From Brevipalpus yothersi (lineage: Eukaryota; Arthropoda; Arachnida; Trombidiformes; Tenuipalpidae), in the NCBI GenBank assembly GCA_003956705.1, contig QZCP01000342.1, forward strand, positions 5,174 through 47,642: a stretch of DNA of 42,469 nucleotides. The letters run 5' to 3'. The position numbers and the translations under genes are program-made. The stretch's first letter is position 1, and each line of letters opens with the position of its first letter. Of the stretch, positions 33,302-42,469 are shown piece by piece. The notes beneath the pieces were generated by a model. It was not told where the DNA came from and did not search any database. It was given only the letters and a program-made list of their open reading frames with translations.

Positions 33302-34180
33302 GTCGTACACCAATAATAATAATAATCTTCATTCCGGTCTAACAGTAAGCTTCCTGTTATTGCGTCATTATACAGTTAATGTTATGAATGTATGAGTCAC
33401 TTGCTTTTTCTCTCTCTCTGTTGTCCTTGGAAGATTGTTACAGTCATGGTTTGGGAGAACAGCCGAAATCAGTCATTCTGTATCTCAGCTAAATATGTTC
33501 AAATCTCATCTCATCTGGTATATTTCTTGATAAGAAACAAAATCATTCCACTATCAATACTGTGAGATTTTTCTCCCTTGAGAGATGAGTGCTAATATTC
33601 CCAGGTCCAATTTCATCAGAAGGGAGACTGATCACAAAAGTCTGTCTCCTCTCGATCGAGACTATGGAGGGGTCCGGGATTAATGAAATCGATTTTAAAT
33701 TCTGATAATTTCAGAATGGGCTAAGAAATCTCGATGATTTCTTCGTTTCCTCGACAGAAAGGAGCGTGATACCATTTTTATCTCGATATGACTGCGCGTT
33801 TTCGAGATAGCAAGAAAGAATAAAATGGCTTTATCTCTGGAAGTATGAGTCATACAGAGTTTTTATCTGGTTTTTAGTCTTAACTCACTTGATTACACAT
33901 GATGAGTAAGTTTCATTGAAATCTGAGAATGGGCAGTTTTGACCATAAAGCAGCTAAAAATTTTATGAGTATAGGTAACAGGTCATCAAGCTAGGAAAGT
34001 AGCTTTTTCGATGTGTGCAGAAGCGGGTGAAGCCATCTATATTAAAATGTTATTTTTCAAGTTCCTATAGAAATTTACGTCTTTAAAAGTTCATGTAATA
34101 GTGATATGATGAGAAATGAAAAAGTTGGCTAGTCTTTTCAGAATCAAAAGCAGGTTCCTATCCTGACTGATTATCTGAGG
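33302..34180. other. Gene-free stretch
   Basis: AT-rich, with a short AAT repeat at 33310-33324. No feature recognised. Confidence 0.45.
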
Positions 34181-34440
34181 TCTCGATGGTGCAGTGGGGT
34201 TGGCCAAGTCTACTGAGCACTGAGGTCATTGGCTCAAATCCCATTTTGAGAAAGGTACTATCTACCTTTTAGCTGGGGGCTCGAAGACTCAAGAAAGACC
34301 ATTGGTGAAGATCAGTCTCCAGATCAGGATGATGCTCGGAAACTGGCGGAGAGTCAAAAAGTTCAGAGTACTAGCTTTCCTGGAATTCTCAGCCACTCTT
34401 CTACCAAAAATTTGCCCTCTAATCAGTGGAAGTGATGGAT
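34181..34440 (+). mobile_element. tRNA-derived SINE-like element
   Basis: The head 34181-34251 is tRNA-like. It has an A-box-like TGGTGCAGTGG at 34187-34197, a B-box GGCTCAAATCC at 34231-34241, and ends that can pair as a partial acceptor stem (TCTCGA with TTGAGA). The anticodon arm is poorly formed, so it is a tRNA pseudogene or the polymerase III head of a SINE rather than a working tRNA. The 3' extent is a guess. Confidence 0.5.
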
Positions 34441-35309
34441 AAGATGCTGATCAATTGGCTCGCCACTGCCTGATGAGTATAAGAGCTATTGTTCAGAGCA
34501 TTCAGAAACTACCAATTTATTGAGCGACAAATCCAATCAGCTTCACATAATTCTGATGTAAGTCCTTGTGGTAAGAGAGTCTCCAAGGCAGATAATAACT
34601 CCATCGTCCTAGCGCAGCATGAGCTCCAGAGGTTGCATAGCACCAGGGTACTGCAAATACCATCAACTCTCTACAAAATCATGGAAGATCGTCAGCGACT
34701 TAGCCTGAAACATTCTGAACATAGAACCTTTGGAATCGTTGCAAATATGAGACGAGCCTGTGAGGCGCGAAATGTATCATATGTGAAGAACATTCGAGTT
34801 AGAGCGTACAGATAAGATTCTACAGAGTAGCAATGGAGAGGAGGCTTCTGAAGATAATCGAAAAATATGCGACTCTCTTCAAGGGCATAATATGTGATGA
34901 TGAGACCTGATTCCACTTAAATAGTGTTGTGAGCCCCTGGAACATCATCAACTGATTAGTAGAGAATCTCCACAAGGCTATCGAATCAAAGCAGAAAGAT
35001 GGGAGAGGTGTCAAAGTGTGAGCTGGCATTCGAGCTTGGTTAAATTGACTATGAGGTGCTTTAACGGCTTCTGAATACTCAAATGCAGCCACATGAAGTA
35101 GATTAGAACCTCTTCTCCTACCTTTTGCACTCCAACATGATACGAATCAGTTGAAGAAGAGAATAAATTCTGATTGGATAAAAATTGATACACACACCAG
35201 GTACATCAGGTTATTAAGATTAGGCATATCAGGCGGTATGTATTAGCAATTGGCTATTATCACCGAGCAATGAGTGAATCAACTATTTTTTGTTTTCTGA
35301 ATTTATTAC
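34441..35309. other. Stretch with an uncertain ORF
   Basis: A plus-strand frame at 34489-34815 (108 codons, no ATG start; basic, with MEDRQRLSLKHSEHRTFG) looks weakly protein-like and could be a transposon fragment. Nothing else recognised. Confidence 0.3.
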
Positions 35310-36165
35310 TAGTAGGGTCACCAACCTGGGTCTGAACGCCGCCGTATAAATCATCATGATAGGTCTCCTCTCATATCGGATGAGAGATGATGTAATAGCA
35401 TTGATCCCTGACCTATGAGCATTACCCAATCTAACCGAACCTATTCTATCCTAATGTAGCAGAAGAGGGCATAAGCTTCGACCCATTGTAACGACTCAAC
35501 CTAGCTAATGTCTGATGACTGTTGCACTTGTCGGCATGGGCTCCGACCCGCTGACACGACTTGACCTAAATAATATATGATGGCTTCTGCGCTCTTCGGC
35601 ATGGGCTACGACCCGTTGTCAAGACTCAACTTGAGATATTTCCAATGGGTCATGTCCAGAGTCCAATAATTATCAAAATCATGTTTGTTGATCCGACTAT
35701 TGACCTAAACCTGAACTAACCAGACCTAAGCTATTCTAACGTAACATGACATAAGAGGGCATGGGCTCCGACCCATTGTCACAACATAACCTAACCGATA
35801 TATGAGAGCTATTGCACTCGCTGGCCTGGGCTTCGACCCGTCGTCACAACTCAACCTAACCCATTCCCAATGGGTCATGTCCAAAGCCAAATAGTTATCA
35901 ACATGCTGTTTCTTGGTCCAACTATCGACCTAAACCTAATCTAACCAAACCTAACCTATCCTAACATAACATGACATAAGAGGGCATGGGCTCCGACCCA
36001 TTGTTGAGACGAAACTTAACTAATGTATGATATCAGCTCATAGGAATGGGCTCCCACCCGTTTTCGCGACTCAACCCATCCGATGACTGGTGCCTCCACT
36101 GTTCCAAGGCATGAATCCTGCCCCCAATCAAGACTCGAACTAACCTTCTGCTTGATTGCACAGGC
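35310..36165 (+). repeat. Satellite array with CCTAA-rich spacers
   Basis: At least seven degenerate 60-70-bp subunits (consensus GGCATGGGCTCCGACCCATT then CAACTCAACCTAAC), starting near 35467, 35533, 35600, 35757, 35822, 35983 and 36044. Two long spacers (35635-35755 and 35870-35980) contain a small hairpin-like ACCCATT/AATGGGT and a CCTAA-rich tract. The higher-order period between subunits 4 and 6 is 226 bp. Base composition is clearly more GC-rich than the surroundings. Confidence 0.8.
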
Positions 36166-36178
36166 CTAGAAGCATTAG

Positions 36179-36199
36179 TATCCCCCTCCTTTGGGGGAT
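36179..36199. repeat. Short GC-rich hairpin
   Basis: TCCCCC, loop TCCTTT, GGGGGA: a short perfect inverted repeat at the junction between the satellite and the 89-bp tandem repeat. Confidence 0.6.
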
Positions 36200-36201
36200 C
36201 C

Positions 36202-36379
36202 CATATTAAATTTGAAACTCCATAACTCTTTCTGAGACCGAATTTTTGGGAACAGAAAACGTAGTGCACAACTCCTAATGATACACAACTCATGTTAAAT
36301 TCGGAACTCCATACCTTTTTTCGTGACCAAATTTTTGGGAACAGAAAACGTAGTGCAGAACTCCGGATGATACACAACT
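36202..36379 (+). repeat. 89-bp tandem duplication
   Basis: Two head-to-tail copies, 36202-36290 and 36291-36379, sharing AATTTTTGGGAACAGAAAAC, GTAGTGCA and ATGATACACAACTCATGT. Minor substitutions only. Open frames across it simply reflect the repeat. Confidence 0.85.
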
Positions 36380-37925
36380 CATGTGCAGAATTTCATGAAG
36401 ATCGAACAACTGCTTCTAGGAGAAAATTAGCTCACAAAACGGTAAAATTTCACCCCCAGGGAGTCTCCACTGCGTTCAGAGAATCGATTATTTTCTGAGC
36501 AACCGATCAATCTATTTGATTTGAAATTATTAGAATGTCCCTTTCGCTGGTCAGGATGCGAAGGGAAACGGTCATGATCTGCAATAATTATTCAAAGTTG
36601 GACTCAAGCCTTGCAACAACGTCTCAAACTAGCAAGAAAGTAATCAAGAAACTTCAACATACTGCAACACTATTGCTTTACTCTTTCTAATTAAAATCAA
36701 GGCTTTCGATAACCTGGAACACTGTTAATGATGAGGCTAGTATACTTCATCCCAATATCAGTGTAGGAAAAGAGGATCTCCTCCAGTTCAGCAGCTATCT
36801 GAGAATTGTTGATATCTATTCATTACTATCATTTTGAATTTCAGCAAGAATAACTGAGTGAGTCAAGAATTGTGTTCAGAGTTAGACTTCAACTGAGGAT
36901 TATCACATGGATTATCTAATCGAACTTCAATCACCTCAACAAGTTGTCCGTAAAATCAGCATCATTTGTGTTTCATGAAGTTTTAATTGATTCCAACCAA
37001 ATTAAGCTAATTATGTGAGTATCAAGCTATCGTTCCCATAATTTTTGAAAGACTTAACTTTTACACACAGCATAATTTCTCGACGATTTTCGTGGCCAGA
37101 CTAAGTGATTGAGTCAAATCACTTGATCACTTGATGATGATGATGATGATGATCAAGTTACAAACACTGATTTAGATCAATCTAAGCGACATCGCAGTGA
37201 TTTGATTTCAGTATTGATCTTCTTGAGCGAAACATCTTCGAATTGCACACATTTTCTCAACATGATCAGAGGGGAAGTCAGACGAAGGTAATTCATCATA
37301 GCTACTAACCATAGAATTGAGAATGATTATGCCAAAAACTACCAAGTACGGGATGCCTTGATCAATATTATCCGTCGATGAACACGTTTTCGAAGAGGTT
37401 TGGAGGAATTGAAAGAGTCGTTATGATAGTGATGATCATTCTCGTAGAACCTGTAGTATCATCTCTTATAATGATATTTTGATTAGAACTCTGGTGTTTA
37501 TCACTGGAATATCCATCACCATTCCCATGGACTTTTCCATGAAGTTTCTGGGAGATGAGGGCTTAATAACATTAGCTGAGAGTCATCCATCATTCGAGGG
37601 AATTTTGAATAATCGATCTAGGGAATGTCTGAATAGTTGATCATCTAATTCCATGATAATTCGAACGAACCAAGTGACCTTCCACTGATAGATGATCTCG
37701 GAGACTTGCATACTTGTAGACACCTTTGAGGTGCATTCGATTTACATACCATGAGAGGAACAACCGTTTACATTGATATTTGAGGAACATAAAATTATTC
37801 TGCCGCCCAAACCTACCCTGCCATTCATTAGTCTAGATTTTCCACATTTTTGGTATCTATCATCTATTCCACTTAGATTATCATATAGAAGAATGATTGA
37901 AGAGATGAACAATACAAAAAACTCT
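36380..37925. other. Gene-free stretch
   Basis: Contains a (GAT)n run at 37134-37152. No gene recognised. Confidence 0.5.
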
Positions 37926-37969
37926 ATACAAAATTACCTAAAACTGGCAAGTTTTTGGTAATTTTGTAT
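37926..37969. repeat. 20-bp-stem hairpin
   Basis: The left stem 37926-37945 and right stem 37950-37969 are reverse complements with one mismatch, around loop GGCA. AT-rich and followed by a T run. It may be a MITE remnant or a small-RNA hairpin. Confidence 0.8.
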
Positions 37970-38237
37970 CAATTTTTTGTTTAGGACTGAGCAAATAATT
38001 AAACAACTCCACAAGCAAAATAATCACTGTCCTGCAGTTTTAACGCTAGTTCTTAATGATTCTAAGTAGAGAGTAAGTTTTTGAGTTACATTCCGAAGAC
38101 ACGAAAACTGAGAAAGTAGACATGAATGAATGAAGGGCTAGATCATGCATATTTGCTTAAACATATTTACTTAACGAATTTTGTGCAATTAATTTTGATA
38201 AAATCCTCTGATTGGCGGCAATCCGAATTGTTCCGTT

Positions 38238-39085
38238 CCCCAAAATCTCACTATCATTCAGTGACCGGAAATCGTTCGAGTACAATCAAAAGCAATATTG
38301 AAATAGAGAGAGTCTATCTTATTTGGTTTCTACATTTTTCTAATCATCAGTCCCAAGCATCGCTCGGCCCTGCAAGAGAGTGGAATTGGTGCACTTATAT
38401 AGTTCGGGTATACATCATGTTTGGATAATAATTTGAATTCTAGTGAAGGATGATTGGATTTAACTGCTTATTTTCTTCAAGAAGATTAAAATCCCGATTT
38501 CAAATATATTTTGATAATCTGTTGTGATCTATCGGCGTTGGATGGATCATTTTTCTTGTACTTCTTCATTCCTCTCATCCTCAAGATTGTGGAGCTCGCC
38601 AGACATCTCTGAGATGTCTATCATTTTCCATCTCGCTAGCTATTCTCCACTGTTGCAAGTATAAGAAGCCTCTACCAGTGTCAATCAAAACCATCATGAT
38701 ATATCAAATGATCCAGTTAGCTCATGAATTTTCAGCTCACGGAAATTTTCAAATCTTCGTATTAGATGAACTGAATCTTCATGGTAATGGGTATCTCGCA
38801 TAGAAACCAAACAGTCTAATGATATTTTTCTTCTTCAATATCGTGAACATATTTTTGAGATTGAGTTCAACCATACGCTCTCTGCTGTGGAAATTGATCA
38901 TGATATACAGTCGATCCAAGTAGATTCAGCTCAAATACTGACTCCAACAGAATGATCAACAATTGAGGTCACCAACAAACTCAATACGCAATCTGCACAT
39001 AAGGTCATTGACAATGTGAAATTCATTCCAAAACTCAGATCTCACTGAATTTCTCCAGGAGTTTCACAACATATTGTGAAGGTTT
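38238..39085 (+). repeat. Dispersed repeat D2
   Basis: Second copy of the D repeat (see 25010-26165), with the longest conserved block at 38440-38720. It contains the perfect palindrome AGACATCTC-T-GAGATGTCT at 38601-38619. No coding frame. Confidence 0.8.
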
Positions 39086-39209
39086 GATAAATGCACGTAG
39101 TTAGAGTAGCTGTATAGATAGCTGAGTCTTATCTGGAGGATCTCTCACTGACCAGGACTCCTGGTAGTGATCGTGGTGAACAAGCTGAGGCCGTAATATT
39201 ACCGATAAT

Positions 39210-39560
39210 TGTAGCACACACTTTAGTTACAGAACTTTATTGTTGATGTTCACTATACTAAGACCCCTGTGTTGAGGTTACACAGATAAATAAGTGTTAG
39301 GGACAAAGGCTAATAAAGAGAGTTGGACCACTTTTTGGTCAGACTTAAGTAAGTCTAAGGTTAGTTATATAAAGGGTAATTAACTGAGGAGTAGTTGAAG
39401 TATAAGGGTTACGAGTTGCATACGATCGCAACGATGCATGACAGTGTTACTCCTTATATACACAGACAAGCGGAAGCGGACATCAGCACATAGCGACACT
39501 AAGCCACCATGCGTCAAGACTCTTGGCGCTAAGTACAACCGGAGATATGTGACCCCCACA
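39210..39560 (-). mobile_element. 3' LTR of a Gypsy-like retrotransposon
   Basis: On the minus strand the LTR begins TGTGGGGGTCACATATC at 39560 and ends GTGTGCTACA at 39210 (351 bp, TGT...ACA ends). It contains TATATAAGGA (39461-39452) as promoter and AATAAA (39241-39236) 26 bp before the end. The 5' LTR is outside the window, so boundaries rest on end motifs and the adjacent purine tract; the right partner and target duplication could not be checked. Confidence 0.7.
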
Positions 39561-39573
39561 TATCCCTCACCTT
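39561..39573 (-). promoter_or_regulatory. Polypurine tract of the LTR element
   Basis: AAGGTGAGGGATA on the minus strand, directly before the LTR start. This is where the plus-strand primer of reverse transcription lies in LTR retroelements. Confidence 0.6.
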
Positions 39574-40993
39574 AAGATTTAGTTCATCTTTCGAAGAAAC
39601 ATGAACTCAATCAGAGAGGAAAGAAGAAAAAGTCATCATATTGACGTTGTACGGCTCGTGCATTGGGAAGTCAGGTTCAACCATATCCAAGATATCTTGA
39701 GGATTCTCGCGGAATTGTCCGAATTTCTTCTTCCGTATTCGTTTTGGCCATCCTCCTATCAAATGGCGAGCTTTTTTTTTTCCTTTTTTTTTCTTGAAGA
39801 TGAAACACCGATTGTTGATACCAGTTTTGAACCAAAATCTTGAGGTTCCTTGAGGATTTTAAGTATTTCCGAGGTTTTCCGAGGTTTTGAGAGATTGCAC
39901 TTGGAATGAGCGAAATTGTCGTTTCAGAATGATTCAATCGTGAGCGGTTGACTTCATCACAGATTTCCGATGTTGAGAGCTAGATTAGAGAGATTCGAGA
40001 GGTTTTGAGAGTTTGTACACCAGGATTGTTTGGTTGTTGAGTCTTATAGTTGTTTGCTCGAAATGACTTGAGAAAACTTGAGATTCCTTGAGGAATATTT
40101 GAATATCACAGAAAGTTTCAACTTTGAATTGATAACACGGACACCATACTGAGTATCATATTTTGAATATATTGATGAACTTTGGATTTGGGTTCAGTTT
40201 ATGAACTTTGCTTGAATGCACCAGTTGTGTGTGAGACTTGGCTCAATGTTGAAGGTCACAGTAGATGTGATTGGTCAGCTGATGGCACGTTGTCACTAGT
40301 CAGTGTTGAGATCAGCACATCAGGATTTCTTGATTGAAAGATTAAATGGTAAGCATAAGCACTTTGATGTGAATAACACAATTGATTGACCAAAGTTGAG
40401 AGTATCAATATGGAGCAGACAGAGACACTTTCTGTCGGTGTGATGATCAATTTTTCTGTTGATTTGTTGATTTGCTTGTTAGCAAAATGTGATGATTAAA
40501 GTCATTAGTGTATGAGCACAAATTAATAGATGATGTTTGAATAATCAGAACATCAAGACTCGTGATGATTGTTTGAAGTGTTGAAGTATCACAAATTCAA
40601 TTGAAGCAACACAATGTTGAAGACAATCATATACACAAGTATAAAATAAATGTGGCTGGTGTGACAATGACAGTTTAAATGTCGGAAGTGGAAGTTGCTC
40701 CAATAGAAGATTCTCGAATGAGGATACGGATGTTTGTGATGAGTGATTGGTTTGACCGCTAAGTTCAATTGTTGAAATTTCTTGTCATCATTGGCGCATG
40801 TATTAACAAAGGTGAGTGCAATCGATTGTTTTGTTAAAAGTTGAGAAATCTTGAGATTTCTTTAGGATTCCTTGAGGGTTTTTGAGGAATTTTGAGGAAA
40901 TACTGGTTTGCATTGAATGAGTTTTGTAGATGAAATTGAGAGATCGGTCCTGTTTTTCGTCAGGATTTACCGATCGTAAGCATTATTAGTAAG
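39574..40993 (-). other. 3' internal region of the LTR element
   Basis: About 1.4 kb between the pol-derived frame and the LTR without a supported ORF. It is marked by scattered degenerate TTGAGG/CCTTGAGGA motifs (for example 39844-39895, 40070-40100 and 40845-40905) and a poly(T) tract at 39770-39793. An env gene is not recognisable. Confidence 0.5.
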
Positions 40994-42469
40994 CTAATCG
41001 GAAAGATTCTCGTCAGCCTCACTGCTTGTGTGAGCTTTACTGACTGATTCATTCTCTTCATCACTATTCGAGTGGGTATCATCGACAGGGTTATCATTGA
41101 CTGTTTGCGGAGTTTCACTACACTCGGCAGGATTCCTGTCAGAACATTTTTCCTTAGCTTCTCGCAAGATTTCTTCATAATTGAGAGGTTTCCTTCCTCT
41201 GCTCTTTTTCAGTCTTGAGAAATTCGCTGTGTGAGCTTTCTCGGTTTTGATATTCACAATCTTGCATGTTGATTCTGGGAATATTTTCACCATGATGAAT
41301 CTTCCAGAGTACCTGTTCGAAAGTTTTCCTAGACCCTTCTTTCTGGGGCCTATTTTTTCAGTGACGAAATCACCTACTCTGAACGAAGGTTTGTGAGATT
41401 TCTCAAGCATTCTTGAGTGAGCTTCAGCTTGAATCTTCTTCCTCTTATTGTTGTTTTCGGTTCTGGCTGATTCAGTATCAGGATGCTCCTTTGGCATATC
41501 CTTGGCAATGGTGATGGGACGATTACCCGACGTTGTTTCTCGTAACTTTCCTACTGCATCAATCTGAATTTTTTCCATTGGTTTTGTGGCGATCGGCATT
41601 TGTGTTGGAACAGATTCAGTTTTGTGAGAGGCTTTGGAATCACTACATTTTTCACATGTTTCAACTCTTGTTATTACTCTTGTTTCTTGTTTAATGCACA
41701 AGAAATTCTTGTGGACCTTGTCATCTTTCTTGTTGTTGCTCAAGATTTCTTGAGGTTTCTCGAGTGGATGGTCAGAAATCTTGTAACAATTAGTGATTCT
41801 CACATCAGTAGCTGATTGAGTTAGTTGCAGCTTGTGAAAACGTTTTTCGTTGATATTGTACTCTTCTGGTGATGGTACTTTAGCATAAGTGAGCAGTCGC
41901 TTGGGATCAGTTGACTGATCGAGTAGTAGTCTTTCGCTACGTTTCACCATGAAGCCATCAATTCGAGCTAAGAGATTCCATTGATTCCTTCGGAGAAAAT
42001 CTCTTCCGAGTATTGTGGGTATTGATTCAGCATCGATGACGAAGAATGTTTGGAGATAAGGTTCTTCCATTGGACCAGTTTGCATCCATACTTCGGTGAT
42101 ACCTCTGGGAGCTATCGGCTCGGAACGACCATTGATACCAGAGATGATTGTTCGACATGGTATACATCTCAAGCCTAGGTATGTCGCCATTCCACCAGGA
42201 ATGATGGATACAGCGGAGCCTGTATCCAGTAATGCTGTTGCACTGACTTGTCGGTTACTGAATTTGATGTTGATTTCTGGGAGTGATTCCTTAATTTTTT
42301 TCATCATTTTCTCGGTTTGTAAGACAATATCCATTTCACTAGCTTCGAGGTTGTTGAAGGCATTCGATATCAGGAATGATTGATATTCGGCACTATCATT
42401 CGAGAAAGTTTTCTCGAGATTCCTTGAGAATCTTAAGGATTCGTTGCCTATGAACAAAGGACAATGGTC
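40994..42469 (-). CDS. Abridged Gypsy-like pol: protease plus integrase pieces (5' partial)
   Basis: Open from the window edge to TAG at 40996-40994. Numbering from the codon at 42457, the retropepsin domain lies at about 58-165 with catalytic ALLDTGSAVSIIP (Asp78) and TILGRDFLRR. Reverse transcriptase and RNase H should follow but are absent. Instead there is a linker, then the CxxC half of the integrase zinc finger (ETCEKC, about 267-271), the start of the integrase core (KPMEKIQIDAVGKL), and then directly the basic C-terminal domain (FRVGDFV...RYSGRFIMV...HTANFSRLKK, about 359-418). An acidic tail follows. No stop or frameshift occurs over at least 487 codons despite the missing blocks. 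Gag should lie beyond the right edge. Confidence 0.85.
   Translation of the reverse strand, partial: DHCPLFIGNESLRFSRNLEKTFSNDSAEYQSFLISNAFNNLEASEMDIVLQTEKMMKKIKESLPEINIKFSNRQVSATALLDTGSAVSIIPGGMATYLGLRCIPCRTIISGINGRSEPIAPRGITEVWMQTGPMEEPYLQTFFVIDAESIPTILGRDFLRRNQWNLLARIDGFMVKRSERLLLDQSTDPKRLLTYAKVPSPEEYNINEKRFHKLQLTQSATDVRITNCYKISDHPLEKPQEILSNNKKDDKVHKNFLCIKQETRVITRVETCEKCSDSKASHKTESVPTQMPIATKPMEKIQIDAVGKLRETTSGNRPITIAKDMPKEHPDTESARTENNNKRKKIQAEAHSRMLEKSHKPSFRVGDFVTEKIGPRKKGLGKLSNRYSGRFIMVKIFPESTCKIVNIKTEKAHTANFSRLKKSRGRKPLNYEEILREAKEKCSDRNPAECSETPQTVNDNPVDDTHSNSDEENESVSKAHTSSEADENLSD

Noticed and set aside
35310..36165. Possible CRISPR-like array
   Set aside because: Repeats are degenerate, variable in length and without unique spacers, and the genome is clearly eukaryotic; it is a satellite.
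36033..36498. Frames on both strands at the tandem duplication
   Set aside because: Internal similarity only mirrors the 89-bp DNA repeat; no known protein.
41600..42383. Plus-strand frames of 71 and 95 codons
   Set aside because: Antisense shadows of the protease-integrase frame.

Overview
The window is nuclear DNA of an animal, most likely an arthropod. The coding regions are split by short GT-AG introns (57-76 bp in most genes), and promoters carry TATA boxes and 3' ends carry AATAAA/ATTAAA signals. It contains a complete mitochondrial SDHA gene and many eukaryotic mobile elements (Tc1/mariner, MULE, a Gypsy-like LTR element, a Helitron-like insert, a tRNA-derived SINE). Secreted cathepsin B and legumain relatives together with degenerate CCTAA (TTAGG-type) repeats fit a mite or another arthropod, but that assignment is tentative.

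Layout. 1-7.2 kb: a diverged 2.5-kb repeat unit (copy A), one orphan ORF, and mostly gene-free AT-rich DNA. 7.2-11.6 kb: a minus-strand gene for a lysine-rich membrane protein (gene 1). Its 5' side abuts a 1401-bp Tc1/mariner element with intact terminal repeats and one stop codon. A decayed MULE transposase follows. 13.1-20.2 kb: repeat copies B and C flank SDHA (six exons, minus strand). Copy C carries a 276-bp Helitron-like insertion between A and T. 20.6-24.0 kb: two protease homologues lie tail to tail. One is a six-exon cathepsin B-like gene with catalytic Cys changed to Ser. The other is a legumain-like gene that has lost catalytic His and Cys and carries two frameshifts.

25-26.2 and 38.2-39.1 kb: a second dispersed repeat pair (D1/D2) with a conserved palindrome. 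27-33.3 kb: small secreted or membrane proteins. These are a 268-aa relative of gene 1, a 173-aa Cys-containing secreted protein with an internal duplication (four exons), and a candidate 93-aa secreted protein on the minus strand. 34-36.4 kb: a tRNA-like SINE head, a satellite with CCTAA-rich spacers, and an 89-bp tandem duplication. 39.2 kb to the right edge: the 3' LTR and the end of a minus-strand Gypsy-like element. Its open frame joins protease directly to pieces of integrase, with reverse transcriptase, RNase H and most of the integrase core missing.

SDHA is the only housekeeping gene seen. The rest looks like a fast-evolving accessory region of secreted proteins, catalytically dead protease homologues and transposons. 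The most novel items are the pair of dead proteases and the two-member lysine-rich membrane protein family. All exon models come from reading frames and splice consensus by eye; no database search or transcript data was available.
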